64,000 bases of DNA, taken from assembly GCA_036377675.1 (NCBI GenBank), contig DASUXY010000034.1, positions 22,092-86,091 of the forward strand, given 5' to 3'. Source of the stretch: DASUXY01 sp036377675 (GTDB lineage: Bacteria; Bacillota; Bacilli; Bacillales; Amphibacillaceae). The position numbers and the translations under genes were made by a program. The notes beneath the pieces were generated by a model. That model did no database searches. It was not told where the DNA came from and worked only from the letters and a program-made list of their open reading frames with translations. Of this stretch, positions 24,543-33,397 are shown piece by piece (position 1 is the stretch's first letter; each line of letters opens with the position of its first letter).

Positions 24543-25882
24543 TTCGTTTCCTCCTCTATCGAACATACTTCACAATCCAAACGGCCATCAGCTACATGTA
24601 TGGTCAGTTGGTCTTTTTCATCGACTTGGCGGACCGATGAAACGACTGTTCCATCAGAAGTATATGGAATGGCAAAGCCCCGTTTCATAATATGTAATGG
24701 ATTTAATAAAGATAGTTGATCGATTGATGCTGATAATTCGAATGATTTTTTCTCAATTATTTGTGACATCAAGCGATGATTACGTTTTACGATTTGCTTT
24801 AGTTTTTCTACAGCATCATTCAATTCTCTTTTCGGATGTTGAATATGTAACCGTGCTTCTATTTGGCTCACTCGTTCCCGCTGATCATCTAAAAGGTTTT
24901 GAAATTCTTTTTTCAGACGTTCATCGTGATGGTCCAACTCTTGTTCCTTTTGCAAAAGGAGCTGAGCTGGATAACGAAACGCATACGATTGTTGCAAATG
25001 TTGTAGCGACTGTCGATGGCGAAGTAAACTTTCCTTCATAATCCTTTGAAGCGAACGTTTTAACGTTTCTATTCTTTCGATTAATTCTTGCATCGACGGC
25101 ACAGCTAATTCAGCTGCTCCTGTTGGGGTCGGTGCACGAAGATCACTAACAAAATCACTAATCGTAGTATCTGTTTCATGACCAATCGCGGATATAATAG
25201 GGACTTTAGAATGAAAGATGGCACGTGCGACGGCTTCTTCATTAAAACTCCACAATTCCTCAATTGATCCACCACCACGCCCGATAATTAGCACATCAAA
25301 TCGTTCCGACACATTTGCTAACTCTATGGCTCGGACGATCGTGTCAGCTGCCTGAGGACCTTGAACAAGTACGGGGATAACCGTCGTTTGCGCAATCGGA
25401 TAGCGTCTTTGAATCGTTGTAATGATATCTCTGATCGCTGCTCCAGTTGGAGAAGTGATGACACCTATATGCTTCGGATACGGAGGTAATGATCGCTTAT
25501 GTTCGGGTGCAAAGTAACCTTGTTTACGCAATTTTTCTTTTAATTGCTCAAAAGCTAAATAAAGGGACCCGATCCCATCTGGTTCCATTTGTTGAATATA
25601 CAATTGATATTGTCCGTATGGTTCAAACACTCCGACTTCCCCTCGGATAAGTACGTGCATACCGTCTTCGGGAGTGAACTTCAAAAAGCGGTTATTTCCT
25701 TTAAACATGACCGCTTGGATTCGCGTTTGATCATCTTTAATTGTTAAATACATATGGCCTCTGTTATGGTGCTTAAAATTTGAAATCTCACCTTTTAACC
25801 AAATGTTTTTCAAATGAGGATCTGTATCAATCTTTCGTTTAATATACCTCGTTAAAGCTGTTACTGTTAAATATTTGTCCAT
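24539..25882 (-). CDS. xseA: Exodeoxyribonuclease VII large subunit
   Basis: A 447-residue nuclease subunit. The N-terminal OB-fold (IWLKGEISNFKHHNRGHMYLTIKDDQTRIQAVMF) precedes the catalytic core with IGVITSPTGAAIRDI, GRGGGSIEELWSFNEEAVARAI and SAIGHETDTTISDFVSDLRAPTPTGAAE. A coiled-coil arm follows (residues ~270-395). The start is ATG at 25882; the TTG codon before it is less likely. It is separated by 4 bases from folD and overlaps xseB. Confidence 0.96.
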   Translation of the reverse strand: MDKYLTVTALTRYIKRKIDTDPHLKNIWLKGEISNFKHHNRGHMYLTIKDDQTRIQAVMFKGNNRFLKFTPEDGMHVLIRGEVGVFEPYGQYQLYIQQMEPDGIGSLYLAFEQLKEKLRKQGYFAPEHKRSLPPYPKHIGVITSPTGAAIRDIITTIQRRYPIAQTTVIPVLVQGPQAADTIVRAIELANVSERFDVLIIGRGGGSIEELWSFNEEAVARAIFHSKVPIISAIGHETDTTISDFVSDLRAPTPTGAAELAVPSMQELIERIETLKRSLQRIMKESLLRHRQSLQHLQQSYAFRYPAQLLLQKEQELDHHDERLKKEFQNLLDDQRERVSQIEARLHIQHPKRELNDAVEKLKQIVKRNHRLMSQIIEKKSFELSASIDQLSLLNPLHIMKRGFAIPYTSDGTVVSSVRQVDEKDQLTIHVADGRLDCEVCSIEEETK

Positions 25883-25886
25883 CAAT

Positions 25887-26738
25887 TTACGAATTCAACC
25901 CTTTAGCAGCTTTAATCGTATTATGCAGTAACATCGTAATCGTCATTGGACCTACACCTCTTGGGACAGGTGTAATGAATGAAGCTTTATCCTTAACTTG
26001 ATCGAAATCAACATCTCCCGTTAAAGAGCCATCATCAAGCCTATTTATTCCTACGTCGATAACTACTGCACCATCTTTTACATCATCTGGACCAATCGCA
26101 TGTGGTTTTCCAATCGCTACAACTAAAATATCCGCTTGAGTTGTTAATTGCTGTAAATTTTTCGTTCGTGAATGACAGTACGTTACCGTTGCATTTTCAT
26201 TGAGTAATAGTTGTCCAACAGGCTTTCCGACAATATTACTTCTCCCTATCACGACTGCATGTTTTCCTTCAATAGAAATACCTTTCGAACGGATCATAGT
26301 TATAATTCCAAACGGGGTACATGGGAGAAATGTATTTTGACCTGTCATCATTCGCCCAATATTAATCGGATGAAAGCCGTCCACATCCTTTTCCGGAGCA
26401 ATCGCTTCAATGACCTGTTGTTCTTCGATATGATCCGGAAGTGGTAATTGAACTAAAATTCCATGGACAGAAGAATCGTTATTCAATCGTTCAATCGTTT
26501 GGAGAAGATGTTCTTCCGTCGTTGAAGCTGGTAGTTCAATTACGTCAGATGAAATACCGACCTCTCCAGATGCTTTTTTCTTTCCATTTACATACGATTT
26601 AGAAGCAGGATTATCGCCGACTAAGATAACCGTAAGGTGTGGTACAATATTCTTTTCCTTTAGTTGGGATACCTCTTCTTTCATTTGCAGTCTAAGTTCA
26701 TTTCCTAACTTTTTGCCGTCTAAAACCTCACCTGACAT
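25887..26738 (-). CDS. folD: FolD: methylene-THF dehydrogenase / methenyl-THF cyclohydrolase
   Basis: A 283-residue bifunctional one-carbon enzyme. The catalytic Tyr-x3-Lys is in SKSYVNGKKKA, followed by VHGILVQLPLPDH, the DVDGFHPIN motif, and the NADP site GRSNIVGKPVGQLLL. The C-terminus TPVPRGVGPMTITMLLHNT is typical. The longest frame begins 16 codons upstream; ATG at 26738 (MSGEVLDGKKL) is the family start, although AAAGG is rather far (12 bases), so TTG codons just upstream remain possible. It supplies formyl-THF and works with the cyclo-ligase and glycine cleavage genes elsewhere in the window. Confidence 0.95.
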   Translation of the reverse strand: MSGEVLDGKKLGNELRLQMKEEVSQLKEKNIVPHLTVILVGDNPASKSYVNGKKKASGEVGISSDVIELPASTTEEHLLQTIERLNNDSSVHGILVQLPLPDHIEEQQVIEAIAPEKDVDGFHPINIGRMMTGQNTFLPCTPFGIITMIRSKGISIEGKHAVVIGRSNIVGKPVGQLLLNENATVTYCHSRTKNLQQLTTQADILVVAIGKPHAIGPDDVKDGAVVIDVGINRLDDGSLTGDVDFDQVKDKASFITPVPRGVGPMTITMLLHNTIKAAKGLNS

Positions 26739-26812
26739 GACTAACAACAACCTTTCTCTATTTTTTTGTAAAACAAATATGTACATCTTATAATCGAGGA
26801 TTAGTACAAAGG

Positions 26813-27190
26813 TTAAACTATTTTAGATAACACTCCATTGACAAATCTCCCTGATTTTTCGTCACCGTACGTATGAGCCAATTCAACAGCTTCATTAATT
26901 GAGACATTTGTCGGTATATCTTCGATAAATTTAATTTCATAAGTCGCAATTCTCATAATTGTTTTCTCTACCGAAGCAATTCGATCGATGGACCAATTAA
27001 CCATGTTTTCGGATATGATCGCATCAATTTGATCTTTATATTTAACAACCCCATCAACAACTTCATATAAATAAGGATCCTTTTTATTCGTTTGCAAAAA
27101 TTCACGAATGGCTTGCTGGGGATCAATTTGATTGATGTCTATTTGAAACAAAATTTGAAATGCTTTTTCTCGTGCTGCATGCCGTTTCAT
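26813..27190 (-). CDS. nusB: Transcription antitermination factor NusB
   Basis: A 125-residue all-helical protein. It opens with RHAAREKAFQILFQIDI and has SIDRIASVEKTIMRIATYEIKF and INEAVELAHTYGDEKSGRFVNGVLSK, all characteristic of NusB. With NusE it binds boxA RNA and promotes rRNA antitermination. AAAGGAG precedes the ATG. It is in the accBC-yqhY-nusB-folD order of Bacilli. Confidence 0.96.
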   Translation of the reverse strand: MKRHAAREKAFQILFQIDINQIDPQQAIREFLQTNKKDPYLYEVVDGVVKYKDQIDAIISENMVNWSIDRIASVEKTIMRIATYEIKFIEDIPTNVSINEAVELAHTYGDEKSGRFVNGVLSKIV

Positions 27191-27292
27191 CTATTTTTTC
27201 TCCTTTAATCGTATCTACATCAAATCATAACATGATTATTGATCCAATGCTACAATCTCCTCGTTATCAAGGGAGATAGTTTTACACTCAAA

Positions 27293-27327
27293 TAGAGGCC
27301 AAAAGAATGATGATCTTCTGGCCTCTA
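27293..27327 (-). terminator. Hairpin after yqhY
   Basis: Arms 27319-27327 and 27293-27301 (TAGAGGCCA type) plus an inner AAGA/TCTT pair form a strong hairpin 15 bases after the yqhY stop. The T-run after it is short, so termination may be partial and nusB may still receive read-through. Confidence 0.6.
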
Positions 27328-27341
27328 GCACGTTCATTATT

Positions 27342-27725
27342 TTATTCTTGTTCCATTTTATCCATTTGCATTTCAACAACATGGACGTTCACTTCAGCAA
27401 CATCTAAGCCGGTCATGTTTTTTAACGACTGTCTAATCGTTGATTGTAAATTTTGAGCGACTTGCGGGATCGAAACCCCAAACTCTAGAGCAACATAGAC
27501 ATCAATTAAAATTCCACTGTCTGACAATTCAACTTTAACACCTTTACTATGCGCTTTTTTTCCAAAGCGTTCAGCGACGTCACTGGCGAAACTGCCACGC
27601 ATGTAGGCAAGTCCCTCTACTTCCGAGGCAGCAATTCCAGCGATGACTTCAATTACATCTGGAGAAATTTCTACTTTTCCCAAACGATTGTCATCACTTA
27701 CATTGACCAATGATTGTTCACTCAT
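27342..27725 (-). CDS. yqhY: Asp23/YqhY family protein
   Basis: A 127-residue Asp23-domain protein: GKVEISPDVIEVIAGIAASEVEGLAYMRGSF, then GVKVELSDSGILIDVYVALEFGVSIPQVAQNLQSTIRQSLKNMTGLDVAEVNVHV. YqhY is a conserved Bacillus protein linked genetically to acetyl-CoA carboxylase control; it is encoded directly after accC in B. subtilis, as here (4-base gap). It is cytoplasmic, with an acidic/Gln-rich tail. The start has AAAAGGAGTG upstream. Confidence 0.93.
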   Translation of the reverse strand: MSEQSLVNVSDDNRLGKVEISPDVIEVIAGIAASEVEGLAYMRGSFASDVAERFGKKAHSKGVKVELSDSGILIDVYVALEFGVSIPQVAQNLQSTIRQSLKNMTGLDVAEVNVHVVEMQMDKMEQE

Positions 27726-27729
27726 CTGT

Positions 27730-29106
27730 TCACTCCTTTTTTGACTTGTTTTGTTCTTGTTCCATAACAGGATAGTCTTCTAAGAAGTTCGTGTTAAAAT
27801 CTCCGTCTTGAAACACTTCATGATTCATAATAAGCTTATGAAATGGAATTGTAGTATGGACACCTTCGACTACAAATTCATCAAGAGCTCGGTCCATACG
27901 CTTGATCGCTTCTTCTCGGGTTGGTCCGTAAGTAATTAGCTTAGCAACCATCGAGTCATAATACGGTGGAATCATATATCCTGGATAGACTGCTGAATCC
28001 ACACGTACACCAAGCCCTCCTGGTGGTAAATACATGTTCACTTTTCCTGGTGAAGGTAAAAAGTTTTTAAACGGATTCTCTGCGTTAATTCTACATTCAA
28101 TCGCCCAGCCGTCATACTCAACATCTTCTTGCTTAAACGATAGCTCTTCATTGTTGGCAATTTTGATTTGCTCTTTAATTAAGTCAATTCCAGTGACCAT
28201 TTCTGTTACTGGGTGTTCAACTTGAATCCGTGTATTCATTTCCATGAAGTAAAACTTTTTACTACTGCGATCGAAGATATACTCAATCGTACCAGCTCCG
28301 ACGTAATCAACAGCCTCAGCTGCCCTAATCGATGCTTCACCCATCTCTTTGCGAATTTCCGGTGTAATTGCAGGAGATGGCGTTTCTTCGATTAATTTCT
28401 GCAGTCTTCTTTGGATTGTACAGTCTCTTTCACCTAGGTGAACTGTATTTCCATGTTTATCCGCGAGCACCTGGATTTCCACGTGTCGGAAGTCTTCGAT
28501 GAATTTTTCTAAATAAACACCGTTGTTACCAAAGGCCGTTTTTGCTTCTTCTTGAGTAACGCGAATGCCGTTGATAAGTTCTTCTTCATTCTTAGCTACA
28601 CGAATCCCTCTACCACCACCGCCGGCAGTAGCTTTAATAATAACGGGATATCCGATTTCTTCAGCAATCGAAATGGCTTCTTCTTCACTTTCAATTACAC
28701 CATCTGATCCTGGAACAATCGGAACACCTGCTTGCTTCATTGTTTCCCTAGCAACGTCTTTTATACCCATTTTTTGAATCGATTTTGGCGTTGGGCCAAC
28801 AAATTCTATGTTGCATTCTTGACAAATTTCTGCAAAGTCAGCATTCTCCGCTAAAAATCCATAACCAGGATGGATTGCATCTACGTTTGTCGCCGTAGCA
28901 ACACTCATAATATTTGTTATATTAAGGTAACTATCTTTACTTGATGTCGCGCCGATGCAATAGGATTCATCGGCTAATTGGACATGCAGTGAATCTGCAT
29001 CCGCTTCGGAATAAATAGCTACAGTATGTATTCCCATCTCTTTACAAGCGCGAATGATGCGAACTGCAATCTCCCCTCTGTTAGCTACGAGTAGTTTTTT
29101 AATCAA
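27730..29106 (-). CDS. accC: Acetyl-CoA carboxylase, biotin carboxylase subunit
   Basis: A 458-residue ATP-grasp enzyme. It has an N-terminal Rossmann-like domain (LLVANRGEIAVRIIRACKEMG), the ATP-grasp glycine loop KATAGGGGRGIRVA, the metal/ATP glutamates in EMNTRIQVEHPVTEMVTG, and the biotin carboxylase C-terminal domain (GWAIECRINAENP). It carboxylates biotin on AccB for malonyl-CoA synthesis. The start is TTG at 29106 behind AAGGGGATG. It is 13 bases after accB. Confidence 0.97.
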   Translation of the reverse strand: MIKKLLVANRGEIAVRIIRACKEMGIHTVAIYSEADADSLHVQLADESYCIGATSSKDSYLNITNIMSVATATNVDAIHPGYGFLAENADFAEICQECNIEFVGPTPKSIQKMGIKDVARETMKQAGVPIVPGSDGVIESEEEAISIAEEIGYPVIIKATAGGGGRGIRVAKNEEELINGIRVTQEEAKTAFGNNGVYLEKFIEDFRHVEIQVLADKHGNTVHLGERDCTIQRRLQKLIEETPSPAITPEIRKEMGEASIRAAEAVDYVGAGTIEYIFDRSSKKFYFMEMNTRIQVEHPVTEMVTGIDLIKEQIKIANNEELSFKQEDVEYDGWAIECRINAENPFKNFLPSPGKVNMYLPPGGLGVRVDSAVYPGYMIPPYYDSMVAKLITYGPTREEAIKRMDRALDEFVVEGVHTTIPFHKLIMNHEVFQDGDFNTNFLEDYPVMEQEQNKSKKE

Positions 29107-29119
29107 TGACTACATCCCC

Positions 29120-29641
29120 TTATTTTGTCTTCACTCTAAATAATGGTTGTCCATATTCAACTAATTCGCCATCTTCAACTAATATTTCAACGATTTCACC
29201 TGTCGCTTCAGCTTCTATTTCATTAAATAATTTCATCGCTTCAACGATACAGACAATCGTATCATCTTTTACCTCACTGCCTACTTCTACATATGGATCG
29301 CTCTCTGGGCTAGGTTTGCGATAAAACGTACCTACCATCGGTGAGACGACCTCATAATCATAGTCACTTGCTTCTTCAGACGATTTAGTTTCTTTTTCTT
29401 GGGTTTGTTCAGTCTCTTTCTTTTCTAGTTCTGGAGTTGATTTTTCCTCAACTGATTTTGTCACTTTCGGTTGTTCAACTGGAGCTTCGACAGTTGGTTG
29501 TGGTTGTGGTTGTACTAAAACTTCGTTTCCATAGTCCTTTTTTAACGTAATCTTTGCCTCTTCTGTCTCATACTTAAATTCACTGATTGTTGATTGATCA
29601 ATAAGCTTGATCAATTCGCGTATTTCTTGTACTTTTAACAT
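29120..29641 (-). CDS. accB: Acetyl-CoA carboxylase biotin carboxyl carrier protein
   Basis: A 173-residue BCCP. The C-terminal biotinyl domain carries Lys137 in VEAMKLFNEIEA, preceded by the structured start VVSPMVGTFYRKPSPESDPYVEVG. The N-terminal 40 residues match BCCP. The middle (~42-95) is a Pro/Gln/Glu-rich flexible linker. It leads the accB-accC-yqhY transcript, with a ~145-base leader from an extended -10 promoter. Confidence 0.96.
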   Translation of the reverse strand: MLKVQEIRELIKLIDQSTISEFKYETEEAKITLKKDYGNEVLVQPQPQPTVEAPVEQPKVTKSVEEKSTPELEKKETEQTQEKETKSSEEASDYDYEVVSPMVGTFYRKPSPESDPYVEVGSEVKDDTIVCIVEAMKLFNEIEAEATGEIVEILVEDGELVEYGQPLFRVKTK

Positions 29642-29792
29642 TTCCTATGACACCCCTTCATTTGATGTAAAATAAATCTCTAGTCTTCAAAGCTCCTTAT
29701 GACACTCTACGATAAGTCCCAAGAAAACCTAAATCGTAATTCATTAAAGAATAGTATGAAAACATAACATATAAAAATGTTTACACCTCTGT

Positions 29793-29801
29793 ATTATAAC
29801 A
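29793..29801 (-). promoter_or_regulatory. Extended -10 promoter of accBC
   Basis: Minus-strand TGTTATAAT, a TGn-extended consensus -10, about 150 bases upstream of accB. The -35 region is poor. I see no FapR-type inverted repeat. Confidence 0.45.
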
Positions 29802-29896
29802 GCATTTTCTCATAAATGCGAGTGGTTTTTATGATTATTTTTATTTTTTCTTATCAACGACTATATTTACTCATAATCTAGTGACTAATCTTATAC

Positions 29897-30088
29897 TTAA
29901 ACACAACCTTTATAGTTATCTCTTCCTAATCTATCAGTATTTATATTTTTTATTATTATGTATTTGTTAACATAGAAATATAGTAAAGCTTGCAGAGAAA
30001 GTAGTACTTTCTTTGCAAGCTGTCTGTCCATTAATGATGACGGACATATTTGTTGATTCATCACCGGAATTAATTTATTCTGCGCCAA
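29897..30088 (-). CDS. Candidate 63-residue protein (uncertain)
   Basis: A TTG-initiated frame behind a very strong Shine-Dalgarno, AAGGAGGTG, with ~10-12-base spacing. The product has a hydrophobic middle (KKVLLSLQALLYFYVNKYIII) that could be membrane-associated, and a polar C-terminus. I recognise no family. Codons for QLAKKVLLSLQA coincide with a 17-bp hairpin, which may instead be the functional element. It lies after the spoIIIAH terminator, so it would need its own promoter. Confidence 0.25.
   Translation of the reverse strand: MAQNKLIPVMNQQICPSSLMDRQLAKKVLLSLQALLYFYVNKYIIIKNINTDRLGRDNYKGCV
29987..30021. repeat. 17-bp hairpin upstream of accB
   Basis: Arms 29987-30003 and 30005-30021 pair with one mismatch and a one-base loop (in RNA a 4-base loop). 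There is no strong T-run after it on either strand. Confidence 0.6.
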
Positions 30089-30283
30089 CGTATTTCTACA
30101 CCTCCTTCAATCCCTTAGAAATGTACGTTAAAATAAGATACAAGTGCACGCATTTCTTCACTATCTTATTGAATAGTTTTTTCACCATTCATACTTCAAA
30201 GCATACATCCATTAATTCGATTCTCGATCGTAAAGACGACCCCTTTACGTAGTCTATACTGTGGAAATTGTGTCGTTACTCCG

Positions 30284-30319
30284 AAAAACAAATCCGAACA
30301 CTATTTCAGTATTCGGATT
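30284..30319 (-). terminator. Terminator of the spoIIIA operon
   Basis: Arms 30308-30319 and 30291-30302 form a 12-bp stem with one mismatch and a 5-base loop; the minus strand continues TGTTTTT. It lies 27 bases after the spoIIIAH stop. Confidence 0.85.
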
Positions 30320-30345
30320 GCCCATCCATTTATGTGCGTTGTCCA

Positions 30346-30909
30346 TTATGACCCTTCTGTCGGTTGATAATTAACATCTACAGTTACATCACCAAATTCG
30401 TCTCGGACCATTTGCATAATATGCACAGCTTCTTCTTTTGATAGTTCATCCACTTTTACATGAACATGTACTTTATCTTCATCTGAACGGACGAGGACAT
30501 CTTCATATTGCGCTGCAGCGAGAATTGACTCCTCTAAGACAGCTTCTTTCGTTGAAAGTTCATCTAAATTGTCCAGATCATTTTTTGCCTCGTTTTTCTC
30601 TTCAATCGTAGCATTACCCGAAGCTACAATTTCTTTTAAACGATCTTTTTTCATACTTCTTTCATCTTGGAGGCTCATGCGCAGTGTAGTAAATAGTTCA
30701 TCTTTCCCTATGTTCGTAATCTCATCAATTTGTGCATCTTCACCGTCCTCTGTCGAATCTTGCGTTGCTGTTTCCTGAGTACTATCTGTATCTTTTCCAT
30801 CGTCAATATATGCGAGCTCATCTGGGTCAGAGAGCATGTAATATACACTTAAAACAATCATTAAACTAAGCATCGTTAACAACCAAATCGTTTGTTTTTT
30901 CAACATCAT
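30346..30909 (-). CDS. spoIIIAH: Stage III sporulation protein AH
   Basis: A ~187-residue mother-cell membrane protein: one N-terminal membrane helix (~LLTMLSLMIVLSVYYML), an acidic low-complexity linker, and a C-terminal ring-building/YscJ-like domain (residues ~120-187). It binds forespore SpoIIQ across the intermembrane space, forming the channel/zipper. The longest frame adds 18 codons; ATG at 30909, or the next codon ATG at 30906, follows AAGGAGG. It is 11 bases downstream of spoIIIAG and last in the operon. Confidence 0.93.
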   Translation of the reverse strand: MMLKKQTIWLLTMLSLMIVLSVYYMLSDPDELAYIDDGKDTDSTQETATQDSTEDGEDAQIDEITNIGKDELFTTLRMSLQDERSMKKDRLKEIVASGNATIEEKNEAKNDLDNLDELSTKEAVLEESILAAAQYEDVLVRSDEDKVHVHVKVDELSKEEAVHIMQMVRDEFGDVTVDVNYQPTEGS

Positions 30910-30919
30910 TTTATCCTCC

Positions 30920-31549
30920 TTAATTTTTAGGCATAACAGAAACACGATGAGTAGGAACATCAAGAACTCGTGAAACGGCCTCTATCACCCACTCTTTTAC
31001 TGTCGCATGATCAACCCCTTTAGCGACTACAAAGACGCCTCTAACCTCTGGTTTTTTTGTACGAATTAACAATGGAGTTTCTTGATCACCTTGTCTTACT
31101 AAAACAACTTGAGTTTCTTCCGTCTGTTCATCAATTTGTCGCGTGCCCCCACTTTTATCGTTTTCATCGGTTGTTTGTTTTCCAACAATGAGGTTTTTTT
31201 CATAAACATTAACATTTGTTGAGTCGAGATTGACCATCACTTCAACTTCTGATACACCTTTAATTTTCTCTAACATGTCTTGGAGATCTTTTTGATAACT
31301 TTTTTCCAATACACTCACATCAGCAGTACTTGTCGGCTCTTTCGGTGTTTCTTTCGCTTTTTTTTCTTGTAAAAGATCTACTTTTCCTTGCTTAGGAGTT
31401 TCTTCTGGCGTTGAAAATAAATTACTCATAAGAAGTAGCAAAACCCCTACTAATCCGATAATTAATAAATACCCTTTCTTTTTTGATAGGCGATTCGCTT
31501 TTCGATCACTGTCCTTTGTACTAAAGTATTGGAGTATTTTTTTAATCAA
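30920..31549 (-). CDS. spoIIIAG: Stage III sporulation protein AG
   Basis: A 209-residue protein with one N-terminal membrane helix (GYLLIIGLVGVLLLLMSNLF) and a C-terminal ring-building domain (GVSEVEVMVNLDS... VRGVFVVAKGVDHATVKEWVIEAVSRVLDV). It oligomerises into the large ring of the SpoIIIA-SpoIIQ complex. The start is TTG at 31549: GGAAGGAGG lies 6 bases upstream, and the codon overlaps the spoIIIAF stop (TTGA). The longer frame from 31567 has no Shine-Dalgarno. Confidence 0.94.
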   Translation of the reverse strand: MIKKILQYFSTKDSDRKANRLSKKKGYLLIIGLVGVLLLLMSNLFSTPEETPKQGKVDLLQEKKAKETPKEPTSTADVSVLEKSYQKDLQDMLEKIKGVSEVEVMVNLDSTNVNVYEKNLIVGKQTTDENDKSGGTRQIDEQTEETQVVLVRQGDQETPLLIRTKKPEVRGVFVVAKGVDHATVKEWVIEAVSRVLDVPTHRVSVMPKN

Positions 31550-32166
31550 GATGTCCCTCCTTCCCAAACAACCGTTATTTTTTTATCCTCCAGTTCCCAC
31601 TCCTCTTGTAACAATTTGATAATATCTTCCGTTTGATCATCATTACCTACGTATACAGGATCATCCGTATTGATGACAACATCATCAACCGCATGGATTG
31701 TTCCCTCCTCATCTTCTAATGGTTGCAAATACACAATAACTTCTTCTAAGTCCTCATACGTATAATCAGTTGGTTGATTGAATGTGTAGTCAATGTCCAT
31801 AATTTCCACTTGATAGGAATTGCTTAATGGCGTTTCAGCAATGTTTTTTAATTGGACAGCCATCTGTTTTAATATATATTCATGTTGGGTCGATTGTATT
31901 TCACTTTTTTGCATTTCAATCAAATCACCGATTTCTTCTGTCTTTGTTTCATCAAAAATATATTCTTTAACAGATGCTTCGATCGCTTGTTGAAGATCTG
32001 TATTAAACAAATAAAAAACCGGTTGTAAAACGATTAAAATTAAAATTAATCCAATGACAAACTTCACATATTTCTTCATGGAATGTGCAGGAATTAGAAG
32101 GTCAATAATTGTTGCGAGTAACAGAAAAACAGTAATTTGTGTAACCCATTGGATCAACATGTCCAT
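31546..32166 (-). CDS. spoIIIAF: Stage III sporulation protein AF
   Basis: A 206-residue protein with two N-terminal membrane helices (residues ~5-25 and ~34-54) and a soluble domain that in the family has the ring-building fold. The N-terminus MDMLIQWVTQITVFLLLATIIDLLIP aligns with known SpoIIIAF only if translation starts at ATG 32166; three upstream codons (32175) are also in frame. It is coupled to spoIIIAG by overlap and separated by 11 bases from spoIIIAE. Confidence 0.92.
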   Translation of the reverse strand: MDMLIQWVTQITVFLLLATIIDLLIPAHSMKKYVKFVIGLILILIVLQPVFYLFNTDLQQAIEASVKEYIFDETKTEEIGDLIEMQKSEIQSTQHEYILKQMAVQLKNIAETPLSNSYQVEIMDIDYTFNQPTDYTYEDLEEVIVYLQPLEDEEGTIHAVDDVVINTDDPVYVGNDDQTEDIIKLLQEEWELEDKKITVVWEGGTS

Positions 32167-32177
32167 TTTCATCATTC

Positions 32178-33362
32178 CTATCGAAGTAATAAAGTGATAT
32201 TACTAGCAACGACAATAATTACGATCGCTAAGAAAAACATAAATGAAACCGCCAATAAAGAACCGAGCATATATCCGATATATTTACTAATCGTATTTAA
32301 ACTAGTAATCATCGGTCCATCGGCAACGGGTTGCAAAATAGCAGCAGCAATTTTATACATAAGTGCGATGGCAAATATTTTAATCGCAGGAAACAAAACG
32401 ATTAAGAGAATTATTATCATGCCGACAATGCCCACAGCATTTTTTAATAATAAAGAGGCACTTAATACTGTATCAGCAGCATCTGTAAAGGTTTTTCCAA
32501 CGACTGGAATAAAATTTCCCGTTATAAATTTTGTCGTTTTCATCGCTACACCATCTTGAATTGCACTAGCAGCTCCTTGAACAGACATCACTCCTAAAAA
32601 TACGGTTAAAAAAATACCGAGCGCACCCATGCCTACTGACTTAAATAAATTTCCTAAATGAGTGACTTTATGATTTTCGTTTAGCGTGCTAACAATGAGT
32701 AAAATGGCTGATAAAAACAATATTGGTAAAATAAATTTAGAAACGAGCACACCACTTAGATGTATGAGAAAAATTACAATCGGATGGAAAAATGAGACTG
32801 TTACTATATTTCCAAACGTCGCCATTAGTCCGAGGATGAGAGGTAGTAAGGCAATCATAAAACTCATCATCGTATCAATCGCTTCTTCTATATAGGAAAC
32901 AGTTACATAGAAGCTGTTTAAGGAAATAAACAAAAGGACAATATAGACAACAAAATATGCAATCTTACTGACAGCACTTTTTTCAAAAGCTGCATGCGTG
33001 GTTTGTAATAAAATGGAAAATAGGGTGAGCATCATCAACAGACCGAGTAATCTTCCATTTAAAATAAGCTCATGAAATAAATATTCGCTCGCTCCGATTA
33101 AAATATTTTTGATCGAGTAAGAATCTTTATTATTTATCATTTCATACAAACTCTGTTTTTCGATTTCCGGTAAATAACCTCCATAGTCATTGACGAGCAT
33201 GTCCCAGTATTGTTGAATGCCATCGAGTGAAACCTCATCTACTATAGGATCAGCCATAGCTTCCTTTTCGTTTTCTTCATCTTCAAGCGCATAAGTGAAT
33301 TCAACTTGTCCCCCAAAAACGAACATACAGGTGCAGAAGGTAATCCACTTAATATATTTCAT
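32178..33362 (-). CDS. spoIIIAE: Stage III sporulation protein AE
   Basis: A 394-residue polytopic membrane protein: a signal-like N-terminus (ITFCTCMFVFGGQVEFTYA), a soluble extracytoplasmic stretch, then at least seven hydrophobic helices from residue ~105 onward. The conserved segment FITGNFIPVVGKTFTDAADTVLSASLLLKNAVG is typical of SpoIIIAE. It is part of the export-apparatus-like core of the SpoIIIA complex that supports forespore gene expression. Confidence 0.95.
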   Translation of the reverse strand: MKYIKWITFCTCMFVFGGQVEFTYALEDEENEKEAMADPIVDEVSLDGIQQYWDMLVNDYGGYLPEIEKQSLYEMINNKDSYSIKNILIGASEYLFHELILNGRLLGLLMMLTLFSILLQTTHAAFEKSAVSKIAYFVVYIVLLFISLNSFYVTVSYIEEAIDTMMSFMIALLPLILGLMATFGNIVTVSFFHPIVIFLIHLSGVLVSKFILPILFLSAILLIVSTLNENHKVTHLGNLFKSVGMGALGIFLTVFLGVMSVQGAASAIQDGVAMKTTKFITGNFIPVVGKTFTDAADTVLSASLLLKNAVGIVGMIIILLIVLFPAIKIFAIALMYKIAAAILQPVADGPMITSLNTISKYIGYMLGSLLAVSFMFFLAIVIIVVASNITLLLR

Positions 33363-33397
33363 TCATTATTATTACTCCCTTCGGCACGGGATTTTGC

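Larger units (their letters stand above)
29642..30345. other. Intergenic region between spoIIIAH and accB
   Basis: About 700 bases. From the spoIIIAH side it holds a terminator (30284-30319), a candidate 63-codon ORF (29897-30088), a 17-bp hairpin inside that ORF (29987-30021), and the accB promoter (29793-29801). Nothing else is recognisable; the rest is very AT-rich. Confidence 0.6.

Noticed and set aside
30013..30252. Plus-strand 79-codon ORF between accB and spoIIIAH
   Set aside because: No ribosome site, no family resemblance, and it overlaps the spoIIIA-accB non-coding region antisense.
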